From: Saururus chinensis
Lineage: Eukaryota; Streptophyta; Magnoliopsida; Piperales; Saururaceae
Direction of reading: 5' to 3'
Length of the DNA stretch: 64,000 nucleotides
Assembly: GCA_035235625.1 (NCBI GenBank)
Contig: CP141145.1
Location: forward strand, 19,470,563-19,534,562
The first letter of the stretch is position 1. Every line of letters starts with the position of its first letter. A model generated the notes under the pieces. The model saw nothing but the letters and a program-made list of their open reading frames with translations, was not told the DNA's origin and did not search any database. Below are positions 35,868 to 47,047 of this stretch, piece by piece. The position numbers and the translations under genes were made by a program.

Positions 35868-38117
35868 CCACAGGAGATGGTGCCACCGTGCTCTGCTTTT
35901 GGGACATGTAGATGTTGTAGTCTTCAATGTCTGTTTGCATGTTGTTATTATCAATGGTATTGAACCGACCGACATGCTTAAATTAAGATACCTGCTGAAT
36001 GGTACAGCTTAGCTGGTTGCTATTCTCACAGGCACTGATGCAACATTTTCTTAATGTTACCGAAATCAGTTGCTACTCTACATGGGATAATGTCACATGT
36101 TTTACAGCATTTTGGATTCATAACAAAAGCTGAGATTTGTCTCTAATGCATACAAGATGGAAGTGAGATGACAAGTCCAAATGACTCCAAGAATTTTTAA
36201 GTCAAAAAACAAAAAATCTTGGTGGACGCATATTTACCTCCGCTAATTACCCTTAGCTCTGCCGCCACATTAGTTAAGATTGTTTTCTTAGAGCTTAAGC
36301 TGTTAGGAAATAAACCAGCAATATATGTACTTTATACTTCTACATAATAACAAAGACAAATCCTAGCCTTAAAGGACCTTTTTTGAGAGGAGTCACAATT
36401 TCATCAAAAGAAGAAGCAAAAATTTAGGTGCAACTTTTAACTGTTTATTATTGTCAATGGTCTCAAACCTTATTAGGTTTAATCTTTTAAACTTCCAAAA
36501 AAGGCTTATCATTATATTGAACACTTGTTTCCTTTTTTTTCTTTGGAAAGAGTGATCCTCTTCATTTAAAAAAAAATCTTGCTTGGGGAAAAGTGTGTAA
36601 ACCCATTATAAGGGAGATTGGGACATTAGAAGCATTAAGGATTGCAACAATGCAAGCCTAGCTAAACTTTGGTATGGTTCTAAATAGTACGGAGTCCCTA
36701 TGGTGTAAATAGGTATACAAAGTTTATTTTGATAATCAATGCATTTATGTTTCAAGTCCATGTTCTTATACTTATGCATGGAATACTATATTTATGTTAT
36801 GGGCATATCTCTTCTTCTACCAAGTTCTCTTTCAAATCTCTATGCACTTTGTTCAAGCCCAACTTTCCTGTGGTGGAGTATGCACAAACATTGAGTAAAC
36901 TAACAATGAGCCTAGAATAAGACACGCATGGGAGCATGCGCTAGTGCACTTTAGCATCACTAACATTGAAGCTAACGTGTGCTAGTGCATGTATTATCGA
37001 TCTCAAGGAGGAAGAGCTCCCATGATCAGCTTACTCCAAGTTCATTGTTAGTAGGGACTGTAAAAAACACTTCCCTTAAATTTGTTTGGCTCTCAATAAT
37101 AAAGATTTTACTTTGGACAATTTAACCAAAGGGCATCCAACTTGAAAAAATTATTTCAAACATGTATGTCCTTTATACTTACAATGAGAAATGCTCTTTT
37201 CTATATTGGTGTGGAAAATCATTTAAACTAAAGGCCTATTTGGATGGGAAAACAAAATAGTTTAAAGGGCCTTTAAACCGTAACCCTCATCCTTAAGAAA
37301 AGCTCCCTTTCTGATATGGTATTTTACACTAGTAATGTAACCCAAAAGCATTTGCCTTTAATACTGGAAGTGGTATTCAAAGGTGCCCTAAGTGCCATAT
37401 CACGAGAAGCATGTTTTTGAATGAGAAATTTGTTGGCTTATTCATTTTATTAAGGTTAATCACTATCTTACCATTCTCCCGGGGTCCCTCTTCAATGTAA
37501 ACATTACTTTTATTTTGAATAGGAGCAATATGCATTTTTTTAGGATAAGATGATAGAAGCTCTAATTCCTTTATTTGTTATTTTCCAAGTTTGTAAAGCC
37601 TAAATTATTATGTTACCTAGATTTGTTTGATAGAACAATGTCAGTATTAACATGTAATTTTTTTCATTTGTAGAGTTATTCTTTGGTATGCTTTAATACT
37701 AAATCCGAGAAGAATCAAAAGGTAATCACATTCTTCACCAAGTTTGAAAAATGAAAGATCATACATAACACACATTTCCAATTTAGAATAGATAAATTTA
37801 TTGAGAGTGTTGATTTAGAAAAAAAATGAAGTTTTAATTTTATTTTCGTATGAACTGATTGTTGTCATTGATCACTTATTGTTTGGTTTGAATATCAATT
37901 ACTTTGAAACTACAATGTTCACTCACTGCTTACTAAAACTAACTTTCATGTTTTATGTTAGCTCATTATTAGATAAATAATCACTTGTCACTAGGTAGTG
38001 TTGTCCAAGCATCATAGCATTTGGTTATTAATTGCTATGGTAGTGCAATCCAGAATTTGACTAATTTGAGTTCAACTCAACATCTAATTGAACACAAGTA
38101 TTGCAACATACCCTAAA
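35868..38117. other. 3' flank of protease gene 1, non-coding
   Basis: Includes the presumed 3' untranslated region to about 36020, then AT-rich sequence shared with 48950-51659. Short open frames on either strand carry no motif I can name. The second copy holds about 400 bp (49648-50050) that is missing here near 36430. Confidence 0.6.
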
Positions 38118-38578
38118 CCAATATATAGGCATAATGAGAAGATGCTTTTGTATGGTGAGGAGTTGAAGGCCATTTGGGATAGCCATCTCTTGGCCAACTC
38201 TATTGTGTAATGGCAAGAGGTTTCCGAGTTCATTATTGGTATTGAAGGGGGCATGGTAAAAATGTTTTGGGAGTATGACATACACTTCTTTCCATTATTA
38301 ATTGATGACAACCACTAGATTTTGTTGATCTTTGGTTTAAAGAGGTGTTTTATTTTCATCATTGGCCCATTATACTCTTGAAAGAAGTTGGAAGATTGCT
38401 TTTCACTGCTAAAACCTTTGAATGATTACATTTCTAGGTATACTTTCAAGCTAGGTTGGGTGAACATTTTGCTAGAAGAATTCGTGGTTGTTGAGGTTAG
38501 AGGACATCCACAACAAGCGAACAATAACGATTATGTTGTTTATGTGTTCTTGTACATGGAGCATTTGGCATAGGGGTA
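38118..38578 (+). pseudogene. Remnant of a ULP1-like (C48) SUMO peptidase ORF, copy 1
   Basis: The plus strand reads a SEELKAIWDSHLL-like segment, then DDNH followed by a TAG (38316-38318) where relatives have Trp, then LLIFGLKR, and finally HPQQANNNDYVVYVFLYMEHL. The pattern (H)W...Q-N-(D)CG(V)YV-MEYL is that of ULP1-type peptidases often carried by plant transposons. Here the catalytic Cys position appears as Tyr. Stops and shifts make it non-functional. The assignment rests on short motifs remembered from the family. Confidence 0.5.
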
Positions 38579-39117
38579 TTAGTTGACATTCACACCATTT
38601 GATTTCAGAAAGCTCAAGAAGAGGCTAACATATAGTCTACTAAAATAAGAGATTTGAACCCAAATCTTGTGTCTTATCGCTAGTAATTTTATTTTCATCA
38701 CAAATCAAAGTTTTGTTGTTCTACTGAGTAAAGGCTATTAAGTTTTTGTTAAGTTTGTCATATGAAATCCCAATTTCAAATATTTATGCATATTTACATA
38801 AGAAATATAGAGCAGAAATTTAGTTACTGATATAAATATTTTGAAATGCATAATTGTGCTTATTAGTAACATAATTTATTCATTATTTCAACCACATGAT
38901 CACAAATATTGGATGTCTATTGTAGAATGCCAAGAATGGAAGATTTCAAGTTTGTACATGGGATGTGACACTCATAATTTTATGAGGAATTTCTTCATAT
39001 TTGTTCATGATTTTTCTCAATGTTTGTTTTTTACCTTTCATGGGAAGTTCTTGTGCATCTTGAACCAACAAACCTCTATGACAAACATTGGATTTTTGAA
39101 TGATGAACTCAAGGGAA
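38579..39117. other. AT-rich non-coding end of duplication copy 1
   Basis: Matches 52141-52668. No gene seen. Similarity between copies stops at AAGGGAA, the duplication junction. Confidence 0.6.
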
Positions 39118-41408
39118 TCAGAGAATTCTAATATCAAGCAAAAGAAAATCAAATTAATCTTCACTCTCCTTGTATCCTTAACTTAGTTACGATATATTTT
39201 ACCATTAATCATATTATTTTTTAGATTAAAAATAATTAATTCTTAAATATCTCAAGTGTTGAACTTTATATTTTACCTCTATTTATTTATTTTTATCATA
39301 CACTATTTTTTGTTTCTTTTTGAATTCAAAACTATGAACTAAAATCACTCACAAACAGAGAGAATGTAATAAAACCAAAAAACATGAATGTCCCAATGAT
39401 AAAAAGAATTTAACCGTGTGCACAAATCAAAATCTCTTACTTAGATATGTAAGGCTCTTTAGCCTTACCTAGTCTTCAATCCTAAGGCAACCTAAGGTAG
39501 ACTTTTTTACTTTTCTTAATTTATTATACATGTTAACTATGTTTAAAATTTTAGCATAATATTAAAAAATTATCTCTTTTCCACATTATAATGTTATCAA
39601 ACTCCAGAGTCAACATTTGTAACCTAGACATCTTCACAACCTTAGCTGTCTCACTATGTTTTACTAATCTATAAGTAACTTTAGCTGACACACAATTAAT
39701 GATCAACCCATAATGCTCTAAGGGTTTTATTGTTTTAATTAGCATGTCTAGTCTCATGATCATCCCATTTAGTTTAATCTTTTAGAATTGAATTCTCATC
39801 ATTATCTTTTGTCATAGGAGGACTCTAGCCTTTAACAACCACTTTCTAGACATTTCCTTTCAAGCGCTTGTATAAATGCTCTCATCATATTTTTCTACTA
39901 TGAGAAAGTTTGTCCATCAAACAAAGGAAATTTATTCATTGGATTTTTCAACTCCCTATGCTCATTCATTGAGTTGTTTAACCCAGTCATTGAAATTAAT
40001 GAACAAAAACAACCCAACACCACAAATTAAGCACTTAAAGCAACAAAACTTATGAGAGAAGCAACTAGCAATCTAAGGCACAAAAATTAGCAAGTCTAAT
40101 TAAGTACTTGTAAGAGAAAAATAAGCAAACTTAAGTAAAACTCATAATTCAAACCTTAGCACAAGAAATCTAGCTCAAGAAATCAAACAAATGAAACTTA
40201 AGCAAGGTAATGGTGCAACATCATGGCAAATTTGATTGATATCATGTCGCTAAAATAAATTTTAAATAATTAAACCTCAGCTACCACCTTTGAGTTAATA
40301 TCTGTCTAATTACCTAGTATATCATCAGACTTCTCATATTTCAATTACCAAAGATAAAGACTACAAGTTCTAACTTCTTTGGCCTAAATTTTTATAACCA
40401 GTGGAATTAAACTTTTCTGTCCAATATCACTCATAATATATCAATCAACATCATTCAATCACCATCATTAAGTCTACACATGAACACAACAATTTATGTG
40501 GAAAACCCTAAGATAGGTAAAAAACTACGACAATTCCAGAGAAACCAAATCAATGTACTAAAAACTAAGACTATATTAACATAAACAAATGGCTAACCAT
40601 GTTTTGACTCTAACACAAGCTCCTCTTATTTAGATCATTGTTGTTGGCCTTCAAATTTTCTCCCTCAAGCACGTAAAACTTTATCCTCCTTGATTTGTCT
40701 TCATCTCCTTCTAATCTTCAACAAGTACCTCTTATTGTATTGACTTTGCCTTGTAGAATCATTAATCTCTCATTGAAGATATATTGTAACTCTTTTAAAA
40801 ACTCTATGTATTAACTCATTTAGTTGTGGATTGTCTTCTTCAATTCACCATGGATCTTCAACTCAAAGCTTCATGTAAACTCTCCTTTAGAAAATAATAA
40901 GCAAAGGTATAAACTTTTTTTCTTTAATCTCCTCTAGTTTTCCTCCCTGAAATTTCATAATTTCATAACTCTTATATAACTCCCTAAGTCAATTTAGTAC
41001 TTGTACTTAAATAGGGAATAAAATTGAAATCAGATGTCTTAATTAGGGTAGCCTGTGGAGTTTGATCTTTTTCTTCTTTATAATATGCAGTGATCAATCA
41101 TTTTACCTAATAATATATTATTTTCCTCTTTTTAACCTAAATCCTTTTGAAACCACCTTTAAAACTTCACGAAGTCATTTTTGTATGCAAATATGGTCTA
41201 AAAAATCTTCAAACACCTCTACATTCTTCAATCTTTTGTCTTGATCAATAAGAAGATGTCTGCTCCTATTTTTCAAGTTTGTCAATTCCAAATTTGACTC
41301 GACTACAATAACCTCAAACTATACTATAAGACTCAATATATGCACAAGGTTATATTTTGACAAAGAAATTAGTAGATAAACTTGACATATAACTCATACG
41401 TTCTTACA
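39118..41408 (-). mobile_element. Element C, truncated duplicate (internal end plus LTR)
   Basis: 39118-40288 matches the internal end of element C from 26525, and 40289-41408 matches its 5' LTR. The other LTR is absent because the duplication breakpoint fell inside element C. The LTR copy lacks the GATCGATC cluster region, making it about 170 bp shorter. Confidence 0.85.
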
Positions 41409-41875
41409 TTCTTTGCTCTTTAACAAAAAAATTAGAGGGATGAAACTCAAAGTAACAACTTTTATCTCTAGTAAACTAAGATATGGAGAGCATGTTCTTT
41501 TGAATATCAGGCACACATACGACTTGAGGAAGACGAAAAGAAGAATTTCCATGGCACGAATTAAGAGAACGAGTATGATGAATACTCAAATCCGCACCAT
41601 CACCAACCCAAATATGATCAGTTCCAGAGTAGTTGACCACATTGTTGAGAGATTGTATATCACTAGCACCATGATGTGTAGCACTTAAATCAGGTTACCA
41701 GTCCAAATCGAATTGGACAGTAGTAGAGGTTGTCACATTTTCTTGAGGAGAAGATGGGTTGATTGAAGACAATGGTCAAAATGGAAGTGCACTTCAGAGT
41801 GTTATAGCCATATTTATTGCAAATTGGGCATTGAGGTCTAGGGCAATATTGAGCACCAAAGTGCAGAGCAAAAGC
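41409..41875 (-). pseudogene. copia-2 zinc knuckle and protease segment, duplicate
   Basis: The minus strand reads CPICNKYGYNTLKCTS, with both CxxC and the final Cys preserved but His changed to Tyr, and an ATHHGASDIQSLNN protease region with a stop just before it. Counterpart of 29074-29537. Confidence 0.85.
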
Positions 41876-44800
41876 CAATACAAAAAAAGGACTACTAGCG
41901 ACATTTTTAAGTGTCACTAATAGGCATAAGACTTTTGCTAATTGCAATTAGGACACTTAAAAGGTATTGCTAAATGCATCACCAAAAGTAACGTCGATAC
42001 TGATCATTAGTGATGAATAAAAAAGTGTCCTAATAGCTATACTATTAGTGATATTTTGTTATGCATTGCAAAATGAATATTTTTTGAGATGCTTTATATT
42101 TATGTCACTAATAGTAAATTGTGTTTATAATATATTATTAGCCATGATCTATACAGCATCTAAAATATATAAAATATTTCCAAAAAATAAAAAAAACTAT
42201 TAGTGACATTTGTTTTTGTGTTGCTAATAAGAAAAACAAAAAATTGTATTAGTGACGATTTTGAAAGAGACAATAATAAAAAATAAAAATAAAATTTTTT
42301 ATTTGCAACACTATTCAAAGCATTGCAAATAAGGAGAAATAATAAAAATTATAGGCCTAGTTAATAAAAAAAATTACAAAAAAGAAAAGAAATCCTACCA
42401 GAGGTAGGATAAGGGGAGGGGCACTGTAGTTCGGGGGAAAAGGACTCTAGTCGGAGGAGCCAGAGCCCCCCCTCCGACTGGAGGAAGCTGAGGAGGGGGA
42501 GCAAGAATGGGATGTAGGGGAGTGCTAAAATCTGGTGGCGGAGCGGGAACCAACGTCGGCCTAGGGGAGGGGGTTGGGATAGGGAGGAGAAAGGCAAAAA
42601 ACTAGGGGAGCACAGGGGACCAAGTGAGGGGTGGTCAGAATCTTGCGGGGGAGCCGTACTCGAGCACCTAGAGGTCCTTCTTCTGGTGGCTATAGCGGAG
42701 AGGGGGGAGCACGAGAAAACAGAGGAGTGGAGTAGGGGGAAGAAGGGGAGGCAAGGGAATGAGGTTGAGCGGGCAAGAGGGAGGAGGGGGTGGAGAGACA
42801 AATTCTGGTAGGGGAGTCGGACTTCTACACTTGGAACCCCCTCCTCTAGAGGCTGCAATGCAGGGGGGGGGGGGTAGAAAACTGAGGAGGAGAGCATGGG
42901 GAGGGGGGACCAGGGAGATAGGGGGCGCATGGGGGAGGAGGGAGGAGCCAGAACTTGGCAGGGGAGCTGGTCTCCAGAACCTCAAGCCCCCTCCTCTGTT
43001 GTTTGCAGTGGAGAGGAGGGAGAAGGGGAAAATAGAGGATGGTAGCAACTAAAAGGGGGGCGGGCAGAGTGGGGCATCAAAATTTGGCGCCCTTCCTCCC
43101 ACCAAGAGGAGAGGAGAGGAGAGGAGAGGAGGAAGGCGGAGGCATGGTGGATAAGTGGTGAGGACTGATGTGGACGAGCGGTTAGAGGTAGAACCACAAT
43201 GGGCGGAGGGGTAGGGGTTGGAAGGAAGGGGGATTTCAAGCGCAGCATAGGAAAAATTTCACCTGGCAATGCTGCAAAATTTTGCCTACATTGAAAAATT
43301 ATTTGCGACGCTTATCAAGCATTACAAATGTCATTATTTGTGACATTTAGATGTAAACGTCGCAATTAGTGACCTTATTAGTGACATTTATTTCAAAACG
43401 TCACAAATAATTAAGAGGAGAGAGAGAAAAAAAAGAGGGAAAGAGAAGAGAAATAAAAAGAAGAGAGAGAGAAAGATAAAAGAGAGGATAGAGAAGATAA
43501 TGATGGAGAAGATAGAGAAAGAATACACATAGACAAAGGAGCGAGAGTTAGAGAGAGAAGAGCGAGAGTGAGAAGAGTATTTGCAACACTTTTACTTAAG
43601 AAAATTGCAATTACTAGTGAGTTAAAAAAACTACTTGTGACATTTTTTGAGAAGTGTCGCTAAATGTGTGTCCATTTTAAAATAATGAAAACTATTTTCG
43701 ATGTCTCTTAATGTGTCGCAAAGAGTTGTCTATTGTGATACTTTCTAAGAAGCATTGCAAATAGTTGTCCATTTGCAACGTTTTGCTTGAAGTGTCTGAT
43801 AATATTTTAAAATTAAATTAAAACCTTATCTCTCCTCTCTCTTCTCTCTTCTCTTTTCTCTCCCTCCTCTCCCTCCTCTCTTTTCTTGATCGGCACTTTC
43901 TCCCCTATCTTCTCTCTCTCTCTCCCATCTCTCTACTCTCTTTGTCTCTCTCTTCTCTCTCCTATCTCCCATCTCTTTCTCTCTCTCCTCTCTCCCACAC
44001 TCCTCTCTCTAAAAAATCTCTCTCTTTCTTCTCTGTCATTGTTTATATTATCTCTATCGTCAAACTCTCTCCACTCTCTCTCTTCTCTTCTCTCCCCTCT
44101 CTCTCCTCTCCCTAATCTATCTCCTCACTCTCTTCTCTCTCTCATTTTTTCATATTTATTTATCAAATATTATCTACATATTATTTTAAAATAAAATTTT
44201 GACGTATTTGCGATGCTTGCACCTATGTGTAGAAAATACCTTATGTATTTGCAACGCATAGGGGCATGTCTCGCAAGTACTTTAATTTTTTTATATTTTT
44301 AAAATTAACTAAAGTCTCTCTCTTCTCTTTCCTCTCTATCTTATGTCTCTCTTCTCTCTCTTTTCTATCTCAAAAAAATCTCTCTCTACTATGTCATTGT
44401 CTGTATTCTCTATCTATCATCTGTCTCCCACTTCTCCTATGCCTCTCTTTCCTCTCTCCTCTCTCCTCTCTGTCATTGCTCTCTCTTCTCTCTCTTTTGC
44501 CCGTCTCACTCATCTCTGTCTTCTCTCTCTCTCCCCTCTATCTCTTCACTTCTCTCTCCCTATCTCCCTCTCTCTTCTCTTCTCTCTCTCCCCTATCTTA
44601 CTCTCTCTTCTCTCTCTTATTTTTTCATATTGATTTATGAAATATTATTTATAAATTATTTTAAAATAAAATTTTAGCATATTTGCTATGCATGCACCTA
44701 TGCGTAGCAAATACATTGTGTATTTGTGACACATAAGTGCATATCTCGCAAATACTTTAATTTTTTATTTTTTAAAATTAACTTAACTCTTTCTCTCCCC

Positions 44801-45692
44801 TCTCTCTCCTATTTATCTTATGTCTCTCTTCTCTCTCTTTTTAATCTCTTCTCTCCCTTTTTAATGTAAAAAAATCTATCTCTTGTATGTATTCTCTCCG
44901 TGTCTTCTATGTCTCTCCTCTCTACTTTCTCTTCTTCTCTGTATTCTCTCTTTCTCTATCTTCTCTTTCTTTCTCTATCTTCTCTCTCCCTTCTCTCTCT
45001 TAGCTTCTCTGTCCCTATCTCCCTCTCTCTCTTCTATCTCTCACTCCCCATCTCCCTCTCTCCTCTAGCTCTCTCTTTCTCTCTCCCCTCCCTTCCCTCT
45101 CTCCCACCCACTCTCCCTATTTCTCTCTCTCTCTCTCTCTCACGAACATCAACATAAGCCTCAGCTCTGAGGAGAGGGGAGAAACTATTTGAATTTTATT
45201 TTATTTATTTATTTATTATATTTTATTTATAAAATACTAAATACATAATAAAATTAAAGTATTACAAATAGTACTAAATTTTTTAAAAAAACTTATTGTA
45301 TTTGTGATACTTTCAAAAAAGTGTAACAAAAAGTGCTAAATTTTGTTTTAAAAAAACTTTATTTTATTTGTGAAGCTTTTTATCATGTGTCATACTTGTT
45401 CTATTTGCAATGATTTAAAAAAATCATAAATAGTAAAAAACATTTAAAACTTATTATATTTGCAAAGCATTTTTGAAAGTGTTCCAAATAGTAATACTAT
45501 TTGCGACACTTACAAAAAAAGTTAAAAATATTACAAATATTTTAAAACAATATTTTATTTATGATATTTTTTCAAAGTGTCGCAAATTATTTTTTTGCAA
45601 CACTTACAAAAGCATCACCAAAAATAATTTTTAGTGATAATTTTTGTTGCGACATAAACATAAACTCGCTAATAATTTTTTTTGTTGTAGTG
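41876..45692. mobile_element. CACTA-3: duplicate of CACTA-2, AGC target duplication
   Basis: The left end is CAATACAAAAAAAGG (CACTA mutated to CAATA) at 41876. The right end TTTGTTGTAGTG at 45692 is a good terminus. AGC lies at 41873-41875 and 45693-45695. Inside are a GC-rich block (42395-43240), a GA tract (43412-43580) and three CT tracts (43825-44150, 44310-44635, 44785-45145), against two in CACTA-2. No transposase. Confidence 0.88.
43825..45145. repeat. CT-rich tracts of CACTA-3
   Basis: Three polypyrimidine blocks separated by AT-rich linkers that share TATTTATCAAATATTAT and a CATGTCTCGCAA(G/A)TA motif, so they look like a roughly 450-bp higher-order repeat. The Ser/Leu ORFs in them are artefacts of composition. 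Confidence 0.8.
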
Positions 45693-46520
45693 AGCATTGT
45701 CGTTAGAGGAAGCATTGTTGGTTGAGTTGGACTGGAAGTGGCCACCCCTATTATCTCCGCGTCCTCGAAAGTTGTTGTCACGACCATTGTCATGATGTAG
45801 CTGTGAGGAATGATAGTGGGTGCAAGTGCTGAGATTGGCCATTGGGGTTACCAAATCTGTGGCCGCCCAAGATGTAATGGCTTCATAATGCATATCAAGA
45901 GAAGGAAGAAGGTTGCGTAAGCCAAATCCAAATCAATACGGTCAGTATTAATCTCAATAGATGTAACAAAGGTGTCATACCCACTAGCTATCAAGTTCAT
46001 TTAGGATGACTAGGATAAAATTTTCGTTGGTAATTTGCTGGCCCGTGGCTGCAAGAGCATCGGCGAATGCCTTGGCTTCTTAATGAAGTCCTTGACGGAA
46101 AGAGTACCCTTCTTGAGGGCGTCTGGCTGAGCACGGAAACGAACGACTCATGCTCTAGAAGAGGAAGCTGGTGAAACAACTTGCTGGTGAGAGACAATAT
46201 CAACCAACTAAGGACTCACTAGTCTCCCGTGTGGCATATTTGGGATTGTCAATAAGCCGAGATAGGTTCTGTAGATCCAGTATAAAAGGTAGGCGGCGGT
46301 GGAACGGAAGCATGAACATGGCCAAGCAGCCGGTGGCAGTGAAGATCGGAAGGAACTGAGATCGCCATAGTGAATAGTTGGAGTATTCAAGTTTGAGAGA
46401 AACAAAGTGGCTGATATTGTTGATGGGTTGTGAGTTGTGGGTTGGGAGAGTAGGCATAGCCATTGTTGTGGTGGAAGAGGAAGCTGCCATTGTTTCCTCT
46501 AAAAGGGCTCACATACCATA
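45693..46520 (-). pseudogene. copia-2 gag, duplicate
   Basis: The minus strand starts MAASSSTTTMAMPTLPTH near 46490, then FVSLKLEYSNYSLWRSQFL (Retrotran_gag-type domain), ending RDNNFRGRGDNRGGHF near 45760. Frames are broken. A good primer-site-like TATGGTATGTGAGCCC lies between gag and LTR. Confidence 0.85.
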
Positions 46521-46767
46521 TGTCTCCTTAATTTTCTATTTATCAACTCTGTCAATAGAGTAATATGATTAGAACCAATTTCTTAAATGGACTGGCTAGA
46601 TATGTGTATAATCAGTATTATATAGATTGAGGATGTTCAGAGAGTGAGGTACTTAAGGAGACATGTATGAGGAGCCTTTTACGTAGTCCAATCTGTTGGA
46701 CGCTTGTGAACAGACTTTAACAGAGTCAAGATTGTTGGATGATTGGGTAAGCCGTAGTGGTCTATAA
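46521..46767 (-). repeat. copia-2 5' LTR, duplicate, beside protease gene 2
   Basis: Starts TGTCTCCTTAATTTTC and ends near GTGGTCTATAA, 190 bp ahead of the gene 2 TATA box. Just outside it, about 34 bp (AACGGTCAAAGTGC and following) is absent from copy 1. Confidence 0.8.
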
Positions 46768-46956
46768 ACGGTCAAAGTGCTTTCTCTAATGTATAAAGCG
46801 GTTCGGGTTAAAATTGACAGCAAGTGCGAAGGACCCGGCATTCTGAACTGAAACTATGTAGTATTTTGCATGAACCCATACTTTGACACATCTTAATCAG
46901 CATCTTTGTCACAGAATGTTGGACGTCACTTTCGGGTCCTTCGCATCTCTGAGAGC

Positions 46957-46964
46957 TATATAAA
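46957..46964 (+). promoter_or_regulatory. TATA box of protease gene 2
   Basis: TATATAAA, 91 bp ahead of the start codon; 14 bp of extra leader lies between TATA and ATG compared with gene 1. GGACGTCACT upstream at 46921 contains a complete GACGTCAC ACGT-core site. Confidence 0.8.
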
Positions 46965-47047
46965 CCTGGATCAGATTGTGCATTTATCACTGCTAATCTG
47001 ATTCAAATTTCCCAAAGTTCGGAAAGAAGTGTATTCGAAACACCCAC

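Larger units (their letters stand above)
26525..39117. repeat. Tandem segmental duplication, copy 1
   Basis: This block recurs in the same order and orientation at 39118-52668: part of element C, its LTR, copia-2 protease, CACTA, copia-2 gag and LTR, protease gene, and 3' flank with a ULP1-like remnant. Both copies begin TCAGAGAATT and end at AAGGGAA. Copy 1 is about 12.6 kb. Confidence 0.92.

Noticed and set aside
41413-41688. 91-codon plus-strand open frame
   Set aside because: It is the antisense shadow of the copia-2 protease/pre-integrase region, whose minus-strand sense is clearly conserved.
42361-43269. Overlapping minus-strand frames in CACTA-3
   Set aside because: Same GC-rich repeat block as above; frames break at different places from CACTA-2.
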